Assembly (NCBI GenBank): GCA_036502925.1
Contig: DASXXS010000012.1
Location: 1-25,723 of the forward strand
Length of the DNA stretch: 25,723 nucleotides
Source of the DNA: VAZQ01 sp036502925
Lineage (GTDB): Bacteria; Pseudomonadota; Alphaproteobacteria; Rhizobiales; Xanthobacteraceae
Direction: 5' to 3'
Shown one piece after another: positions 1 to 8,453 of this stretch (position 1 is the first letter of the stretch; every line of letters begins with the position of its first letter). The notes under the pieces are model-generated. The model did not search any database. It was given only the letters and a program-made list of their open reading frames with translations, and was not told the DNA's origin. Made by a program: the position numbers and the translations under genes.

Positions 1-1
1 C

Positions 2-562
2 CCGAACACCTGGCCGAACTGGCGCAATTTTTCCGACCGCATCATCCAGCCCGGCGACATCGTGTTCATGGATTTGGCGGCGCTGACCTGGAACGGCTAC
101 AAGTCCTGCTATTACCGCACCTATTGCGTCGGCAAGGAGCCCAGCAAGGAGCAGAAGCAGACCTACGCGACCGCGCTGGAATGGCTCTACGACTCGATCG
201 GCGCCGTCAAGGCCGGTACCACCACGCGCGAGATCGCCGAGAAGTGGCCTTCCGCCAAGGAAACCTGGGGCTACGAAGACGAGGACCAGGCCGCCGCCAA
301 CCTGTGGGGCCATGGCCTGGGCCTCGCGCAGTACGATCCGCCCGTCATCTCGCGCATCTGGTCGCTCGATCATCCGGTCGAGATCAAGGAGGGCATGACC
401 TTCGCGCTGGAGACCCAGCACGGCAAGAAATTCCGCTACGGAGTGCGCATCGAGGAGATGCTCATCGTCCATAAGAAGGAGATCGAGATCATCTCCAACT
501 TCCCGGTGAAGCAGATCACGGTCGTCGACCCGCTGCCGGGCTACGGGGACCACGTGAAATGA
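2..562 (+). CDS. M24 family metallopeptidase-like protein (creatinase/aminopeptidase P fold), 5' truncated by the window edge
   Basis: The reading frame is open from the first bases and encodes the last 186 residues of a pita-bread-fold protein. The M24 landmarks occur in order: PGDIVFMDLA with the first metal-ligand Asp, GHGLGL with the ligand His, GMTFALET with a ligand Glu, and RIEEMLIV with the last ligand Glu. The second Asp ligand, expected in a G-x-x-x-D-x-x-R-T-F context, is replaced: the segment reads GYKSCYYRTY, so Cys stands where Asp should be. M24 members cleave Xaa-Pro bonds or, in creatinase-like branches, act on small C-N substrates without the dinuclear metal site. With four of five ligands kept, a small-molecule hydrolase or altered metal site is as likely as a peptidase. 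The N-terminal domain lies outside the window. The next gene starts 127 bases downstream on the same strand. Confidence 0.8.
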   Translation, partial: PNTWPNWRNFSDRIIQPGDIVFMDLAALTWNGYKSCYYRTYCVGKEPSKEQKQTYATALEWLYDSIGAVKAGTTTREIAEKWPSAKETWGYEDEDQAAANLWGHGLGLAQYDPPVISRIWSLDHPVEIKEGMTFALETQHGKKFRYGVRIEEMLIVHKKEIEIISNFPVKQITVVDPLPGYGDHVK

Positions 563-689
563 CGTCGAGCTTTGCTCGATGCCGTCGCCGGGCCGCTGCG
601 CAGCGGCGAGACCCGGTGATCTCGACCCGCGAACTGTGCCCGCTTTCACGGGAGGGTCGCAAAGACGACAGAGTTGCGACGAACGCGCA

Positions 690-1985
690 ATGACCGCTCT
701 CATTATTCCCCTCAGCGACCCGGCCGCCGCCGACCCGGACCGGGTGGGGCCGAAGGCCGCGAACCTGGCGGCGCTGGCGCATGCGGGCTTGCCCACGCCG
801 GGCGGGTTCTGCGTCACGGCCGCGGCCTATCGGGCGCAGATCGCGGCGCTGGGCCTGGATGATCTGCCGGCGCGCTTCGCCGCCGCCGCACCCCCGCAGG
901 CGCGCATGCTTTCGGTCGAGATCAGGCTCGCCCTCCATGAAGGGCCGATCGCGCCGGACCTATTGCCGCCGCTGCTGGCGGCCTGGCGCGCCCAGCGAGC
1001 CGGCGGCCGCCCCGGCATTGTACGTTCCTCGGCGCTGATCGAGGACCGCGCCGGTGCCAGCTTCGCGGGTCAGTTCGAGAGTTTCCTGGGGCTCACTGAC
1101 GAGAACGAATTTCTGACCGCGATAAGAGCCTGCTGGGCGGCGCTGTGGACCTCTAATGCGCGGCGCTACATGGATGCGCACGGGCTCGATCCCGCCGACA
1201 CCGCCATGGCGGTGTTGGTCCAGCCGCTGATCGCGGCGCGCGCCTCCGGCGGGGGGTTGAGCGAAACGCCCGACGGCCAGATGCTGCTCAGCGCCACCTG
1301 GGGACTGGGCTCGGCCATCGCGCAAGGCGAGGTGGTGCCCGACCGCATCGTGCTGACCCGGCAGGGATTCGTGCGCGCGATCGCCGTCGGGCGCAAGGAT
1401 CGCCGCGAGACTTGCCTGCATGGCACGGGCACCACGACGCAAACCGTACCGGACGAGCTCGTCCGGCAACCCTGCCTCGATGCCGGCCAGGCGGTGACGC
1501 TGGGGCGCATGCTCCGCAAGGCCGAAAACGTGATGAGCAAAAACTTTTCCGGCATGCCGGTCGAAATCGAGTGGGCGCTCGACGAGGCGGGCTTCAAGCT
1601 GCTGCAGGCCCGCCCCCTGCACGTGCAGCCTATCCGGGTGCCGGACGAAATCTGGCTGCGGCATCCGGGCCTCAGCGGCCATCCGGCCGGCATCGGCTGG
1701 GGCTCCGGCCGTGCCGTGGTGGTGAATTGCGAGTGCGAGCTTGCCCGCGTCGCGCAAGGCGACATTCTGGTCACGAAAGTGGCGGGGCCGGCGCTCAGCC
1801 ACATCCTGCCGCGGGTGGGCGGCGTGGTGGCGGAGCTCGGCGGCTCGACCTCGCACCTCGCCGCGCTCGCCCGCGAACGTGGAATCCCGATGGTGCTCGG
1901 CGTGCTGGACGCGACGCGGCAAATTCCCGACGGTGCGCAGGTCGCAGTCGACGGCGTGGCCGGCATCGTCCGCTGGCTGCGGTAG
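690..1985 (+). CDS. Compact PEP/pyruvate-binding phosphotransferase (PPDK N-terminal ATP-grasp + PEP-utilising His domain)
   Basis: This 431-residue protein has the PPDK/PEP-synthase/rifampin-phosphotransferase architecture in shortened form. The ATP-grasp part shows GPKAANL (20-26), VRSSALIED followed by GASFAGQFE (111-130), EIEWA (292-296) and LLQARP (304-309). A linker leads to the swivelling phosphohistidine domain, where GGSTSHLAALARERGIP carries the predicted catalytic His389. There is no C-terminal TIM-barrel PEP/pyruvate domain and no extra substrate domain between the two modules, so it is about half the size of PEP synthase or rifampin phosphotransferase. It may phosphorylate a small acceptor or need a partner. 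The ATG at 690 was chosen because family similarity begins there (MTALIIPLSD); the frame stays open upstream to 579, but that stretch looks non-coding. No strong ribosome-binding site is visible. The dehydrogenase gene follows after 18 bases, suggesting an operon. Confidence 0.82.
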   Translation: MTALIIPLSDPAAADPDRVGPKAANLAALAHAGLPTPGGFCVTAAAYRAQIAALGLDDLPARFAAAAPPQARMLSVEIRLALHEGPIAPDLLPPLLAAWRAQRAGGRPGIVRSSALIEDRAGASFAGQFESFLGLTDENEFLTAIRACWAALWTSNARRYMDAHGLDPADTAMAVLVQPLIAARASGGGLSETPDGQMLLSATWGLGSAIAQGEVVPDRIVLTRQGFVRAIAVGRKDRRETCLHGTGTTTQTVPDELVRQPCLDAGQAVTLGRMLRKAENVMSKNFSGMPVEIEWALDEAGFKLLQARPLHVQPIRVPDEIWLRHPGLSGHPAGIGWGSGRAVVVNCECELARVAQGDILVTKVAGPALSHILPRVGGVVAELGGSTSHLAALARERGIPMVLGVLDATRQIPDGAQVAVDGVAGIVRWLR

Positions 1986-2003
1986 AGCATTTTGGAGCAC
2001 TCC

Positions 2004-2966
2004 GTGGCCCGCCCCGTCATCGCCGTGACCGACAGCGTTTTCCCCTCGCTCGATCCCGCCATGTCGGCGCTGGCGCGTCTCGACCCCGAAATGCGCATGG
2101 CGAAGAGCGCGGCGGCCGACGACATCCTGGCGGTGGCGCGCGATGCCGATGCCGTCCTCGTCACCTATGCCAAGCTGACGGGTGAGCTGCTGCGACAGCT
2201 GCGGCGCTGCAAGGCGATCGGCCGGTTCGGCCTTGGCGTCGACAATATCGACACCAAGACGGCGGCCGAGCTCGGCATCGTGGTCACCTACGTGCCCGAC
2301 TATTGCATGCATGAAGTCTCGGACCACGCGATGGCGCTGTTGCTGGCGCTCGCCCGCAAGATCCCGTTCTCGAACAAGCTCGTGCAGTCGGGCCGCTGGG
2401 AGATGCCGGCGGTGGTGCCGCTGCGCCGGCTTGCCGGGCAAGTGCTGGGTCTGGTCGGGTTCGGCAATATTCCCCGCGCGCTCGCCCCCAAGGCGAAGGC
2501 TTTCGGCCTTAAGGTCGTCGCGTACGATCCCTATGTCGCCGACGATGTGTTTGTATCCTGCGGCGTGGAGCCGGTGAGCCTCGAGACCCTGCTGGCGCGA
2601 TCCGATGCCGTGTCGGTGCACGCGCCGCTGACGCCCGCGACCCGCGGCCTCATCGATGCCGCGGCCTTCGCCCGGATGAAGCAGGGCGCGGTGATCGTGA
2701 ATACCGCTCGCGGGCCGCTGATCGACGAGCAGGCCCTCCTTGCGGCGCTCGACAGCGGCCATCTCGGCGGCGCCGCGCTCGATGTGGTCGCCACCGAGCC
2801 GTTGCCGAAGGATTCGGCCCTCATCGGCCGCGACAACGTCATCTTGACGCCGCACACCGCCTTTTACTCGGTCGAGGCGCTCGACGAGCTGCAGACCAAG
2901 TGCGCCGCCGACGTGGCACGCGTGCTGAGCGGTCTGCCGCCGGTCTATCCGGTGAGGGCAGGATGA
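2004..2966 (+). CDS. D-isomer-specific 2-hydroxyacid dehydrogenase (NAD-dependent, phosphoglycerate dehydrogenase/CtBP-like)
   Basis: The 320-residue protein has the full catalytic set of D-2-hydroxyacid dehydrogenases: Arg236 in VNTARGP, Glu265 in ATEPLP and His284 in LTPHTAF. The Rossmann segment is GLVGFGNIP (149-157), with Asp175 in VAYDPY at the end of beta-2, pointing to NAD(H). The third glycine of GxGxxG is replaced by Pro157, which is unusual. It has no ACT domain, unlike the SerA encoded at 18531, so it is probably not the biosynthetic enzyme; expected chemistry is reversible oxidation of a D-2-hydroxyacid to a 2-oxoacid. GTG at 2004 is preferred because GGAG at 1994-1997 sits six bases ahead; an in-frame TTG at 1992 overlaps that site. 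The gene sits 18 bases after the phosphotransferase and 25 bases before the flavin monooxygenase, probably in one transcript. Confidence 0.87.
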   Translation: MARPVIAVTDSVFPSLDPAMSALARLDPEMRMAKSAAADDILAVARDADAVLVTYAKLTGELLRQLRRCKAIGRFGLGVDNIDTKTAAELGIVVTYVPDYCMHEVSDHAMALLLALARKIPFSNKLVQSGRWEMPAVVPLRRLAGQVLGLVGFGNIPRALAPKAKAFGLKVVAYDPYVADDVFVSCGVEPVSLETLLARSDAVSVHAPLTPATRGLIDAAAFARMKQGAVIVNTARGPLIDEQALLAALDSGHLGGAALDVVATEPLPKDSALIGRDNVILTPHTAFYSVEALDELQTKCAADVARVLSGLPPVYPVRAG

Positions 2967-2991
2967 TGGGCTTGGACCACCGGAGAATAAG

Positions 2992-4080
2992 ATGAAGCTC
3001 GGTTTCTTCACCATGCCGATCCACCCCGTCGATAAGGAGTGGCGGCAATCCCTGCGCGAGGATCGCGAGGCCTTCATTCTGGCGGACGAGCTCGGCTATG
3101 TGGAGGGTTACGTCGGCGAGCACGCCACCGACCGGGCGGAGAATATCACCTCCTGCGCGGTATTCATCGGCACGCTGATCCACGCCACCAAGCGCATCAA
3201 GCTCGGCACCGGTACCATCAACATGCCCAACAACCATCCCGCCGCGACCGCCTCGCAGATCGCCATGCTGGATCATCTGCTCGACGGCCGCTTCATCTTC
3301 GGCATCAGCCCGGGTGGGCTTCTGTCCGACGCCGAGGCATTCGGCAATCTCGATGCCGACCGCCGGGCCATGTTCCTGGAGGCGATCAACCACGTCTTGG
3401 CGATTTGGCAAGGCGAGCCGCCCTATCATCTCAAGGGCAAGTACTGGAATATCTCGATCGAACGCCAGCTCATGCCCCATATCGGGCAGGGCTATCTGCC
3501 CAAGCCCTTGCAGCGTCCGCATCCGCCGATCGTGGTCACTGCGGTGGCGCCGTTCTCGGCCGGCATCGCGGAGGCGGCGGCGCGCGGCTGGGATACGATC
3601 TCGGCCAATTTCCTGTTGCCGCAATGGGTGAAGACCCACTGGCCCAAATATGTCGAGGGTTGCGGCCGGGCCGGCCGCAAGCCCGATCCGGCCAATTGGC
3701 GGGTCGCCAAGAGCATTTTCGTGGCCGAAGACGACGCGACCGCTCGCGCCTATGTCAGCGCCCCGAACAGTCCCTATCGCTACTATTACACGCAGCTTTT
3801 GACCAAGCTCAAACACAGCGGACGCGCCGAAGTTTTCAAGGTGAGCCGCGATCAGCCCGATTCCGAGCTGACGGTCGATTCGGTTTGCGACAGCCTCATC
3901 ATCGCCGGATCGCCCAACAAGGTGGTCGACGAGATCCTGGCGTTCCGCGAGCAGGTCGGCGAGTTCGGGACGCTGCTGTATGCCGGCAAGGATTGGCTGG
4001 ACCGCGAGCGCGGCCGCCGCTCGATGATCCTGCTGGCCGAGAAGGTGCTGCCGGCGGTCAATGCCGCGATCGGAGCCTAG
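2992..4080 (+). CDS. LLM class flavin-dependent oxidoreductase (bacterial luciferase-like monooxygenase)
   Basis: This 362-residue protein is recognised from its luciferase-like TIM-barrel pattern. The N-terminus MKLGFFTMPIHP is the typical first strand, followed by EGYVGEHATDR, then the IKLGTGTINMPNNHP strand-loop and the LDHLLDGRFIFGISPGGL segment of F420/FMN-type monooxygenases. Proteins of this class use reduced FMN or F420 to oxygenate or dehydrogenate small molecules; the substrate cannot be told from sequence. GGAGAA at 2981-2986 precedes the ATG by five bases and supports this start. It is the third gene of a tight series with the phosphotransferase and the hydroxyacid dehydrogenase. 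A 125-base gap separates it from the molybdenum hydroxylase gene. No flavin reductase gene is nearby, so reduced flavin would come from elsewhere. Confidence 0.88.
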   Translation: MKLGFFTMPIHPVDKEWRQSLREDREAFILADELGYVEGYVGEHATDRAENITSCAVFIGTLIHATKRIKLGTGTINMPNNHPAATASQIAMLDHLLDGRFIFGISPGGLLSDAEAFGNLDADRRAMFLEAINHVLAIWQGEPPYHLKGKYWNISIERQLMPHIGQGYLPKPLQRPHPPIVVTAVAPFSAGIAEAAARGWDTISANFLLPQWVKTHWPKYVEGCGRAGRKPDPANWRVAKSIFVAEDDATARAYVSAPNSPYRYYYTQLLTKLKHSGRAEVFKVSRDQPDSELTVDSVCDSLIIAGSPNKVVDEILAFREQVGEFGTLLYAGKDWLDRERGRRSMILLAEKVLPAVNAAIGA

Positions 4081-4205
4081 GCATCGCTTGTGGCGAGGCG
4101 CGCGGCGTGGTCTAATTTTGCGATGATCTGCCGCGGCGGCACGCTTGCGCAGATCGTCCGTGCGGTGCAACGCGTGGCAGCCGTGCGAGCGTGAGGGGAC
4201 GCGTT

Positions 4206-6458
4206 ATGTCGGTTCGGCGCGAAATCGCCCGCCGCGACCTGCTCAAGGGGGCAGGTTATCTGGGCGCAGGTTACCTGCTTGTCGCCTGCTCCTCCTCGCC
4301 GCGCGCTGCCGAAACCTTGGGACCATGGCCCAAGACGATCCCCGACGATCGCGTCGATTCCTGGCTTGCGGTCAAGGCCGACGGCGGCGTCACCTGCTTC
4401 ACGGGCCGGGTTGATCTCGGGACCGGCATCCGCACTGCGCTCGCCCAGATCGTGGCGGACGAGCTGGACGTCGATCTCGATCGCGTCACCATGGTGATGG
4501 GCGACACCGCCAGGACCCCGGACCAGGGAACGACGAGCGCGAGCAACACGATCCAACGGGAAGCCGTTCCGATCCGGCATGCCGCCGCGGACGCGCGGCA
4601 AATGCTGCTGAAGCTCGCTTCCGACCGGCTTGGGGTTGCGGTCTCCGACCTGCGCGCCGCCAGCGGCATCATCACTTCCGGGCGCGCCGGCAGGAGCATC
4701 TCCTACGGCGAGCTGATCGGCGACAAGAAGTTCGATTTACGCGCGTCCGGCCGGGCCCGCACCAAGAAGCCTTCGGAATACACCGTGGTCGGAAAATCGG
4801 TGCCGCGCACCGATATTCCGGCCAAGGCGACCGGGACCTTCACCTTCGTGCATGACGTCCGTCGTCCCGGCATGCTCCACGCCCGCGTGATCAGGCCGCC
4901 CATGAACGGTGCGGAGACGGCGATCGGCGCAACCCTGGTGGCGGTCGACTCGACGTCGGTCCGGCACATCCCGGGCATCGTCAAGGTGGTGAGGATCGAG
5001 GATTTCCTGGGCGTGGTGGCGGAACGCGAGGAGAACGCCGTTCGGGCCGCGCGCGAGCTGAAAGTGGAATGGAAATCCTGGTCCGCAATGCCGGATTTCT
5101 CCAAGCTGGAGCCGGCGCTGCGCAACTATCCGAGCAAGCCGCGGATTCTGCGCGAGGAGGGCGATGTCCGCTCCGCCCTGGCCAATGCCGCGATCGAGCT
5201 GTCGGCCACTTACATCTGGCCCTATCAATTGCACGCCTCGATCGGGCCCTCCTGCGCGGTGGCGGAATTCTCCGACAGCAAGCTGACCATCTGGTCGGCG
5301 ACCCAATCGGCCCACGCCGTCCGCCGCGAGGCTGCCCAGTTGCTCGCCATGCCCGAGGAAGCGGTTCGGGTGATCCATGTGGACGGGGCCGGGTGTTACG
5401 GCCTCAATTGCGCTGACGACGTCTCGCTGGATGCCGCTCTCCTGTCGAAGGCGGTCGGCCGCCCGGTTCGCCTTCAGCTGACGCGGGAGCAGGAGCACGG
5501 CTGGGAGCCCAAGGGTGCCGCCCAGCTGATGGATGTGCGAGGAAGCTTGGACGGCAACGGCCGCATCACGGCCTATCAGTTCATCACCAAGTGTTTCTCC
5601 GGCCGCGCCGAGACTCTCGCGCATTACCTGACCGGCGCCAAGCCGGCGAAACCGGCAGTGCTTGCGCAGGGCGATCGCAATGCGGTCCCGCCCTATTTCG
5701 GAATTCCGAATCTTCAGGTCAGTGTGCTCGATCTGGTGCCGCCGGTGCGGGCGGCGCGCATGCGCGGCGTGGCCAGCCTGCCCAACAGCTTCGCGCATGA
5801 ATGCTTCATCGATGAGCTGGCGGCCGCGGCGGGCGTCGATCCGCTGAAATTCCGCCTGGAGCGTCTCAACGATCCGCGCGCGCTGGCGGTGCTGACGGCT
5901 GCTGCCAGGAAGGCGGCCTGGGAGCCGCGCCCGCCCCGCAAGCCGGACCTTGCCGTGGGCGCGACCGCGAAGGGGCGTGGCCTCGCCTACGCGCGCTACA
6001 CCCATGGGGATTTTCCGGGCTACGGCGCCGCGTACACGGCCTGGATCGCGGACGTGGATGTCGATCTCGCGAGCGGCCGGGTCCGCGTCACCCGGGTCGT
6101 GGTGGCGCAGGACGCCGGCCTCATGATCAACCCGAAAGGGGTCGAGCTGCAGGTACAGGGCAACGTGATCCAGTCGGTCAGCCGCGCCCTGACGGAAGAG
6201 GTCAAGTTCGACAGCACGGGAGTGACCAGCCTCGATTTCCTCACCTACCCGATTGCGACCTTCCTCGACGTGCCGGACATCCAGGTCGTCTTGGTGGAGC
6301 GCCCCGACGATCCGCCGCTTGGGGTCGGCGAATCAGCCTCGATCCCCGGCGCCGCCGCCATCGCCAATGCCATCTTCGATGCGATCGGCGCTCGCGTCAG
6401 GCAAGTGCCGTTCACGCCGCCACGGATCAAAGCGGCGCTCGCGGCGCTGCGGCGCTGA
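4206..6458 (+). CDS. Molybdopterin-binding subunit of a xanthine dehydrogenase-family hydroxylase (IorB/isoquinoline 1-oxidoreductase beta type), Tat-exported
   Basis: This 750-residue protein carries a twin-arginine signal, R9-R10-DLLKG, followed by a hydrophobic stretch ending LLVAC, so Cys28 could also be a lipobox cysteine. The mature part matches the IorB branch: LGTGIRTALAQIVADEL near 71, an aldehyde-oxidase hammerhead region starting around 193-235, the cofactor loop GAGCYG at 394-399 in place of the GGGFGG of cytosolic xanthine dehydrogenases, PNSFAHECFIDELA near 526-539, and GVGES with the predicted catalytic Glu709. Such subunits hydroxylate N-heterocycles or aldehydes with water and pass electrons to a [2Fe-2S] subunit and often a cytochrome c. 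Neither partner gene is in this window. ATG at 4206 was chosen over GTG 4191 because AGGGGA at 4194-4199 lies six bases ahead. The gene converges on the cyclase gene with only six bases between stop codons. Confidence 0.88.
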   Translation: MSVRREIARRDLLKGAGYLGAGYLLVACSSSPRAAETLGPWPKTIPDDRVDSWLAVKADGGVTCFTGRVDLGTGIRTALAQIVADELDVDLDRVTMVMGDTARTPDQGTTSASNTIQREAVPIRHAAADARQMLLKLASDRLGVAVSDLRAASGIITSGRAGRSISYGELIGDKKFDLRASGRARTKKPSEYTVVGKSVPRTDIPAKATGTFTFVHDVRRPGMLHARVIRPPMNGAETAIGATLVAVDSTSVRHIPGIVKVVRIEDFLGVVAEREENAVRAARELKVEWKSWSAMPDFSKLEPALRNYPSKPRILREEGDVRSALANAAIELSATYIWPYQLHASIGPSCAVAEFSDSKLTIWSATQSAHAVRREAAQLLAMPEEAVRVIHVDGAGCYGLNCADDVSLDAALLSKAVGRPVRLQLTREQEHGWEPKGAAQLMDVRGSLDGNGRITAYQFITKCFSGRAETLAHYLTGAKPAKPAVLAQGDRNAVPPYFGIPNLQVSVLDLVPPVRAARMRGVASLPNSFAHECFIDELAAAAGVDPLKFRLERLNDPRALAVLTAAARKAAWEPRPPRKPDLAVGATAKGRGLAYARYTHGDFPGYGAAYTAWIADVDVDLASGRVRVTRVVVAQDAGLMINPKGVELQVQGNVIQSVSRALTEEVKFDSTGVTSLDFLTYPIATFLDVPDIQVVLVERPDDPPLGVGESASIPGAAAIANAIFDAIGARVRQVPFTPPRIKAALAALRR

Positions 6459-6464
6459 AGCCGG

Positions 6465-7421
6465 TCACTTGATCGCCTGCGGATTGATCGGCGAGCCGGT
6501 GCCGCCGGTGATCACCAGCGGCGGCCCGCAGAAGAAGAATTCGTAGATTCCATCCGCGGCGCAATCCTCGGCCAGGTCCTTGAGATAGAACATCTCGCCC
6601 ATGGTGAGGCCCATGGCGGGTATCACCACCCAGTGCCAGGGTTGGTTGGCCTCGGTGGTCTCGTTGGGCCGCACCTCCACGCCCCAGGTGTCGGAGCAGA
6701 TCGCGGCGATCTGTTTCTCCTGGCACCAGTAGCAGCTCTCGAACTTCACGCCCGGCGCGTCGCCGCCCGCAAACCCGCCCCATTGCTTTTCCGCAAGGCA
6801 GCGCTCCATCTGGCCGGTGCGCAGGATGACGAAGTCGCCGCGGCGAATTTCGATGTTCTGTGCCCTGGCGCAGCCATCGAGATCGTCGTTGGAGATGGCG
6901 TGGCCGTCGGCGAGATGCGCGACTCCCGCGTGGCGGGCGATGTCGAGGAGCACACCGCGCCCGACCATCTTGTTCTTGGCGTGCTCGATGCCGAGCTTGC
7001 CCAAGCCGTTGCAATCGACCAGGCGCGCATCGAAGCCGTTGTACATCTTCTCTTCATAGAAGATGTGGCCGAGCGCATCCCAATGGGTGGCGCATTGCAC
7101 CGGCATGTTGATGGCGTCATCGGCGTAGCGGATGTTCGGCACGATATCCTGGCGCCCGGCGACGGCGTCGGTGCCGGTCGCCAGCATGGTGTGAATCGGA
7201 TTCCAGCGCCCGCCGAACAGGCCGGTCTGCGGGCCGCTGCGGTCGAGCGGAATGCCGAGCGCAAAGACCTTGCCGCTGCGGATGAGCGAGGCCGCCCGCA
7301 CGATGTCCTCGGGTCGCACATGGTTGAGCGTCCCGACCTGGTCGTCGGCGCCCCATCGGCCCCAGTTCTTCAGCTTGTCGGAGGCTTCGCGGATCGCCTG
7401 CTTTCCCACTCTGAGATCCAT
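6465..7421 (-). CDS. Cyclase family protein (kynurenine formamidase-like metal-dependent hydrolase)
   Basis: The 318-residue protein belongs to the cyclase family (PF04199 type). Its metal motif is ATHWDALGH (111-119), matching the family HxGTHxDxxxH except that the first His-Gly pair is not kept in canonical form; His113, Asp115 and His119 are the likely ligands. GRGVLLDIARHAG (154-166) and RRGDFVILRTGQ (193-204) are further conserved stretches. Members hydrolyse amides or lactone-like substrates (kynurenine formamidase, isatin hydrolase) or are uncharacterised. The frame is open far upstream, but ATG at 7421 is supported by AAGGGA about nine bases ahead on the minus strand and by the start of family similarity (MDLRVGKQ). 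It is divergent from aroE across 165 bases that contain a 14-base perfect palindrome at 7476-7489. It is convergent with the molybdenum hydroxylase gene, which may act on a related compound. Confidence 0.86.
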   Translation of the reverse strand: MDLRVGKQAIREASDKLKNWGRWGADDQVGTLNHVRPEDIVRAASLIRSGKVFALGIPLDRSGPQTGLFGGRWNPIHTMLATGTDAVAGRQDIVPNIRYADDAINMPVQCATHWDALGHIFYEEKMYNGFDARLVDCNGLGKLGIEHAKNKMVGRGVLLDIARHAGVAHLADGHAISNDDLDGCARAQNIEIRRGDFVILRTGQMERCLAEKQWGGFAGGDAPGVKFESCYWCQEKQIAAICSDTWGVEVRPNETTEANQPWHWVVIPAMGLTMGEMFYLKDLAEDCAADGIYEFFFCGPPLVITGGTGSPINPQAIK

Positions 7422-7586
7422 CGTCCGGGTTCCCTTTGGTTTCCGCTTGGTTGCATCGGCGAAATCGGCCGGCCTGGCGGCGCGCCGCCGATTGTGCCGC
7501 GCGCGATCAGCCCGGTCCATCCGGCAAAGCGCCGGTCTCGGCCGCGATGGCTCGCATGAGCGGCGAAATTTCTCTATGGAAGAAGC

Positions 7587-8453
7587 ATGGATCTCAAAGC
7601 CGCTTGCGTGATCGGTTGGCCGGTCGAGCATTCGCGCTCGCCGCTCATCCATGATTATTGGATTCGGCAGTTCGGCCTGCCGGCCGCGTACCGGCGCGAG
7701 GCGGTGCCGCCCGGCCGATTTGCGGATTTCATCGCTCGTCTGGCCGACCGCGGTTATGTAGGGGCGAACGTGACGGTGCCGCACAAGCAGGCGGCGCTGG
7801 AACTGTCCAAGCCCGACGCCCTGGCGGCGGCAGTGGGGGCTGCGAACACGCTTTGGCTCGATGACGGCGTGCTGCGCTCGACCAATACCGATGTCGAGGG
7901 TTTCGTCGCGAGCCTCGATGCCGCGGTCCCGGACTGGGCCACGGCCGTGGAAAGCGCGGTCGTCCTGGGCGCCGGCGGGGCCGCGCGCGCCATCGTGTTC
8001 GGCCTCATCGAGCGCGGCGTGCGCCCCGTCCACGTCGTCAACCGCAGCTTGGAGCGGGCCACCGCGCTGCGGGAGCGGTTCGGAGACCGGGTTGTGCCGT
8101 CCCGGTGGGATCGCCGCAATGATGTGCTGGCGGGTGCGGGCTTGCTGGTGAACACCACCACACTGGGCATGGCAGGGCAGCCGCCCCTGGAGATCGATCT
8201 GGCGGCGCTCGCCGCGACTGCGGTCGTGGCCGACGTCGTTTATGCTCCCCTGGTGACGCCGCTGCTGGCGGCAGCCGGAGCGCACGGGTTGCGAACGGTC
8301 GATGGTCTGGGGATGCTCCTGCAGCAGGCGGCCGGCGCGTTCGCGCGGTTCTTCGGCCTGCGCCCGCAGGTGACGGAGGGCTTGCGCACGCTGGTGGAGG
8401 CTGATCTGATGCAGCAGCGACCTTACAGAAATGACCCTGAAGAGCCGGGATGA
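7587..8453 (+). CDS. aroE: Shikimate dehydrogenase (NADP-dependent), AroE
   Basis: AroE reduces 3-dehydroshikimate to shikimate with NADPH in the cytosolic aromatic amino acid pathway. The 288-residue protein has all key sites: HSRSPLIH for shikimate binding (15-22), NVTVPHK with catalytic Lys67, NTDVEGF with Asp102, the nucleotide loop GAGGAARA (128-135), NRS at 152-154 typical of NADP binding, and DGLGMLLQQAA near the C-terminus. Length is normal for the family. GGAAGAA at 7575-7581 lies about five bases ahead of the ATG. In many alphaproteobacteria aroE sits between maf and coaE with dnaQ following; neither maf nor an intact coaE is here. The stop codon overlaps an ATG in an ATGA arrangement at 8450-8453 that opens only a 30-codon frame. 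Confidence 0.95.
   Translation: MDLKAACVIGWPVEHSRSPLIHDYWIRQFGLPAAYRREAVPPGRFADFIARLADRGYVGANVTVPHKQAALELSKPDALAAAVGAANTLWLDDGVLRSTNTDVEGFVASLDAAVPDWATAVESAVVLGAGGAARAIVFGLIERGVRPVHVVNRSLERATALRERFGDRVVPSRWDRRNDVLAGAGLLVNTTTLGMAGQPPLEIDLAALAATAVVADVVYAPLVTPLLAAAGAHGLRTVDGLGMLLQQAAGAFARFFGLRPQVTEGLRTLVEADLMQQRPYRNDPEEPG

Noticed and set aside
592..607. Perfect 16-base palindrome GCCGCTGCGCAGCGGC between the first two genes
   Set aside because: It is pure GC-rich dyad without a T-run or partner sites; chance or a weak hairpin is enough to explain it.
960..3077. Very long minus-strand open frame (705 codons) opposite the phosphotransferase and dehydrogenase genes
   Set aside because: It mirrors the codon pattern of strong plus-strand genes in GC-rich DNA and encodes an Arg/His-rich sequence with no family features.
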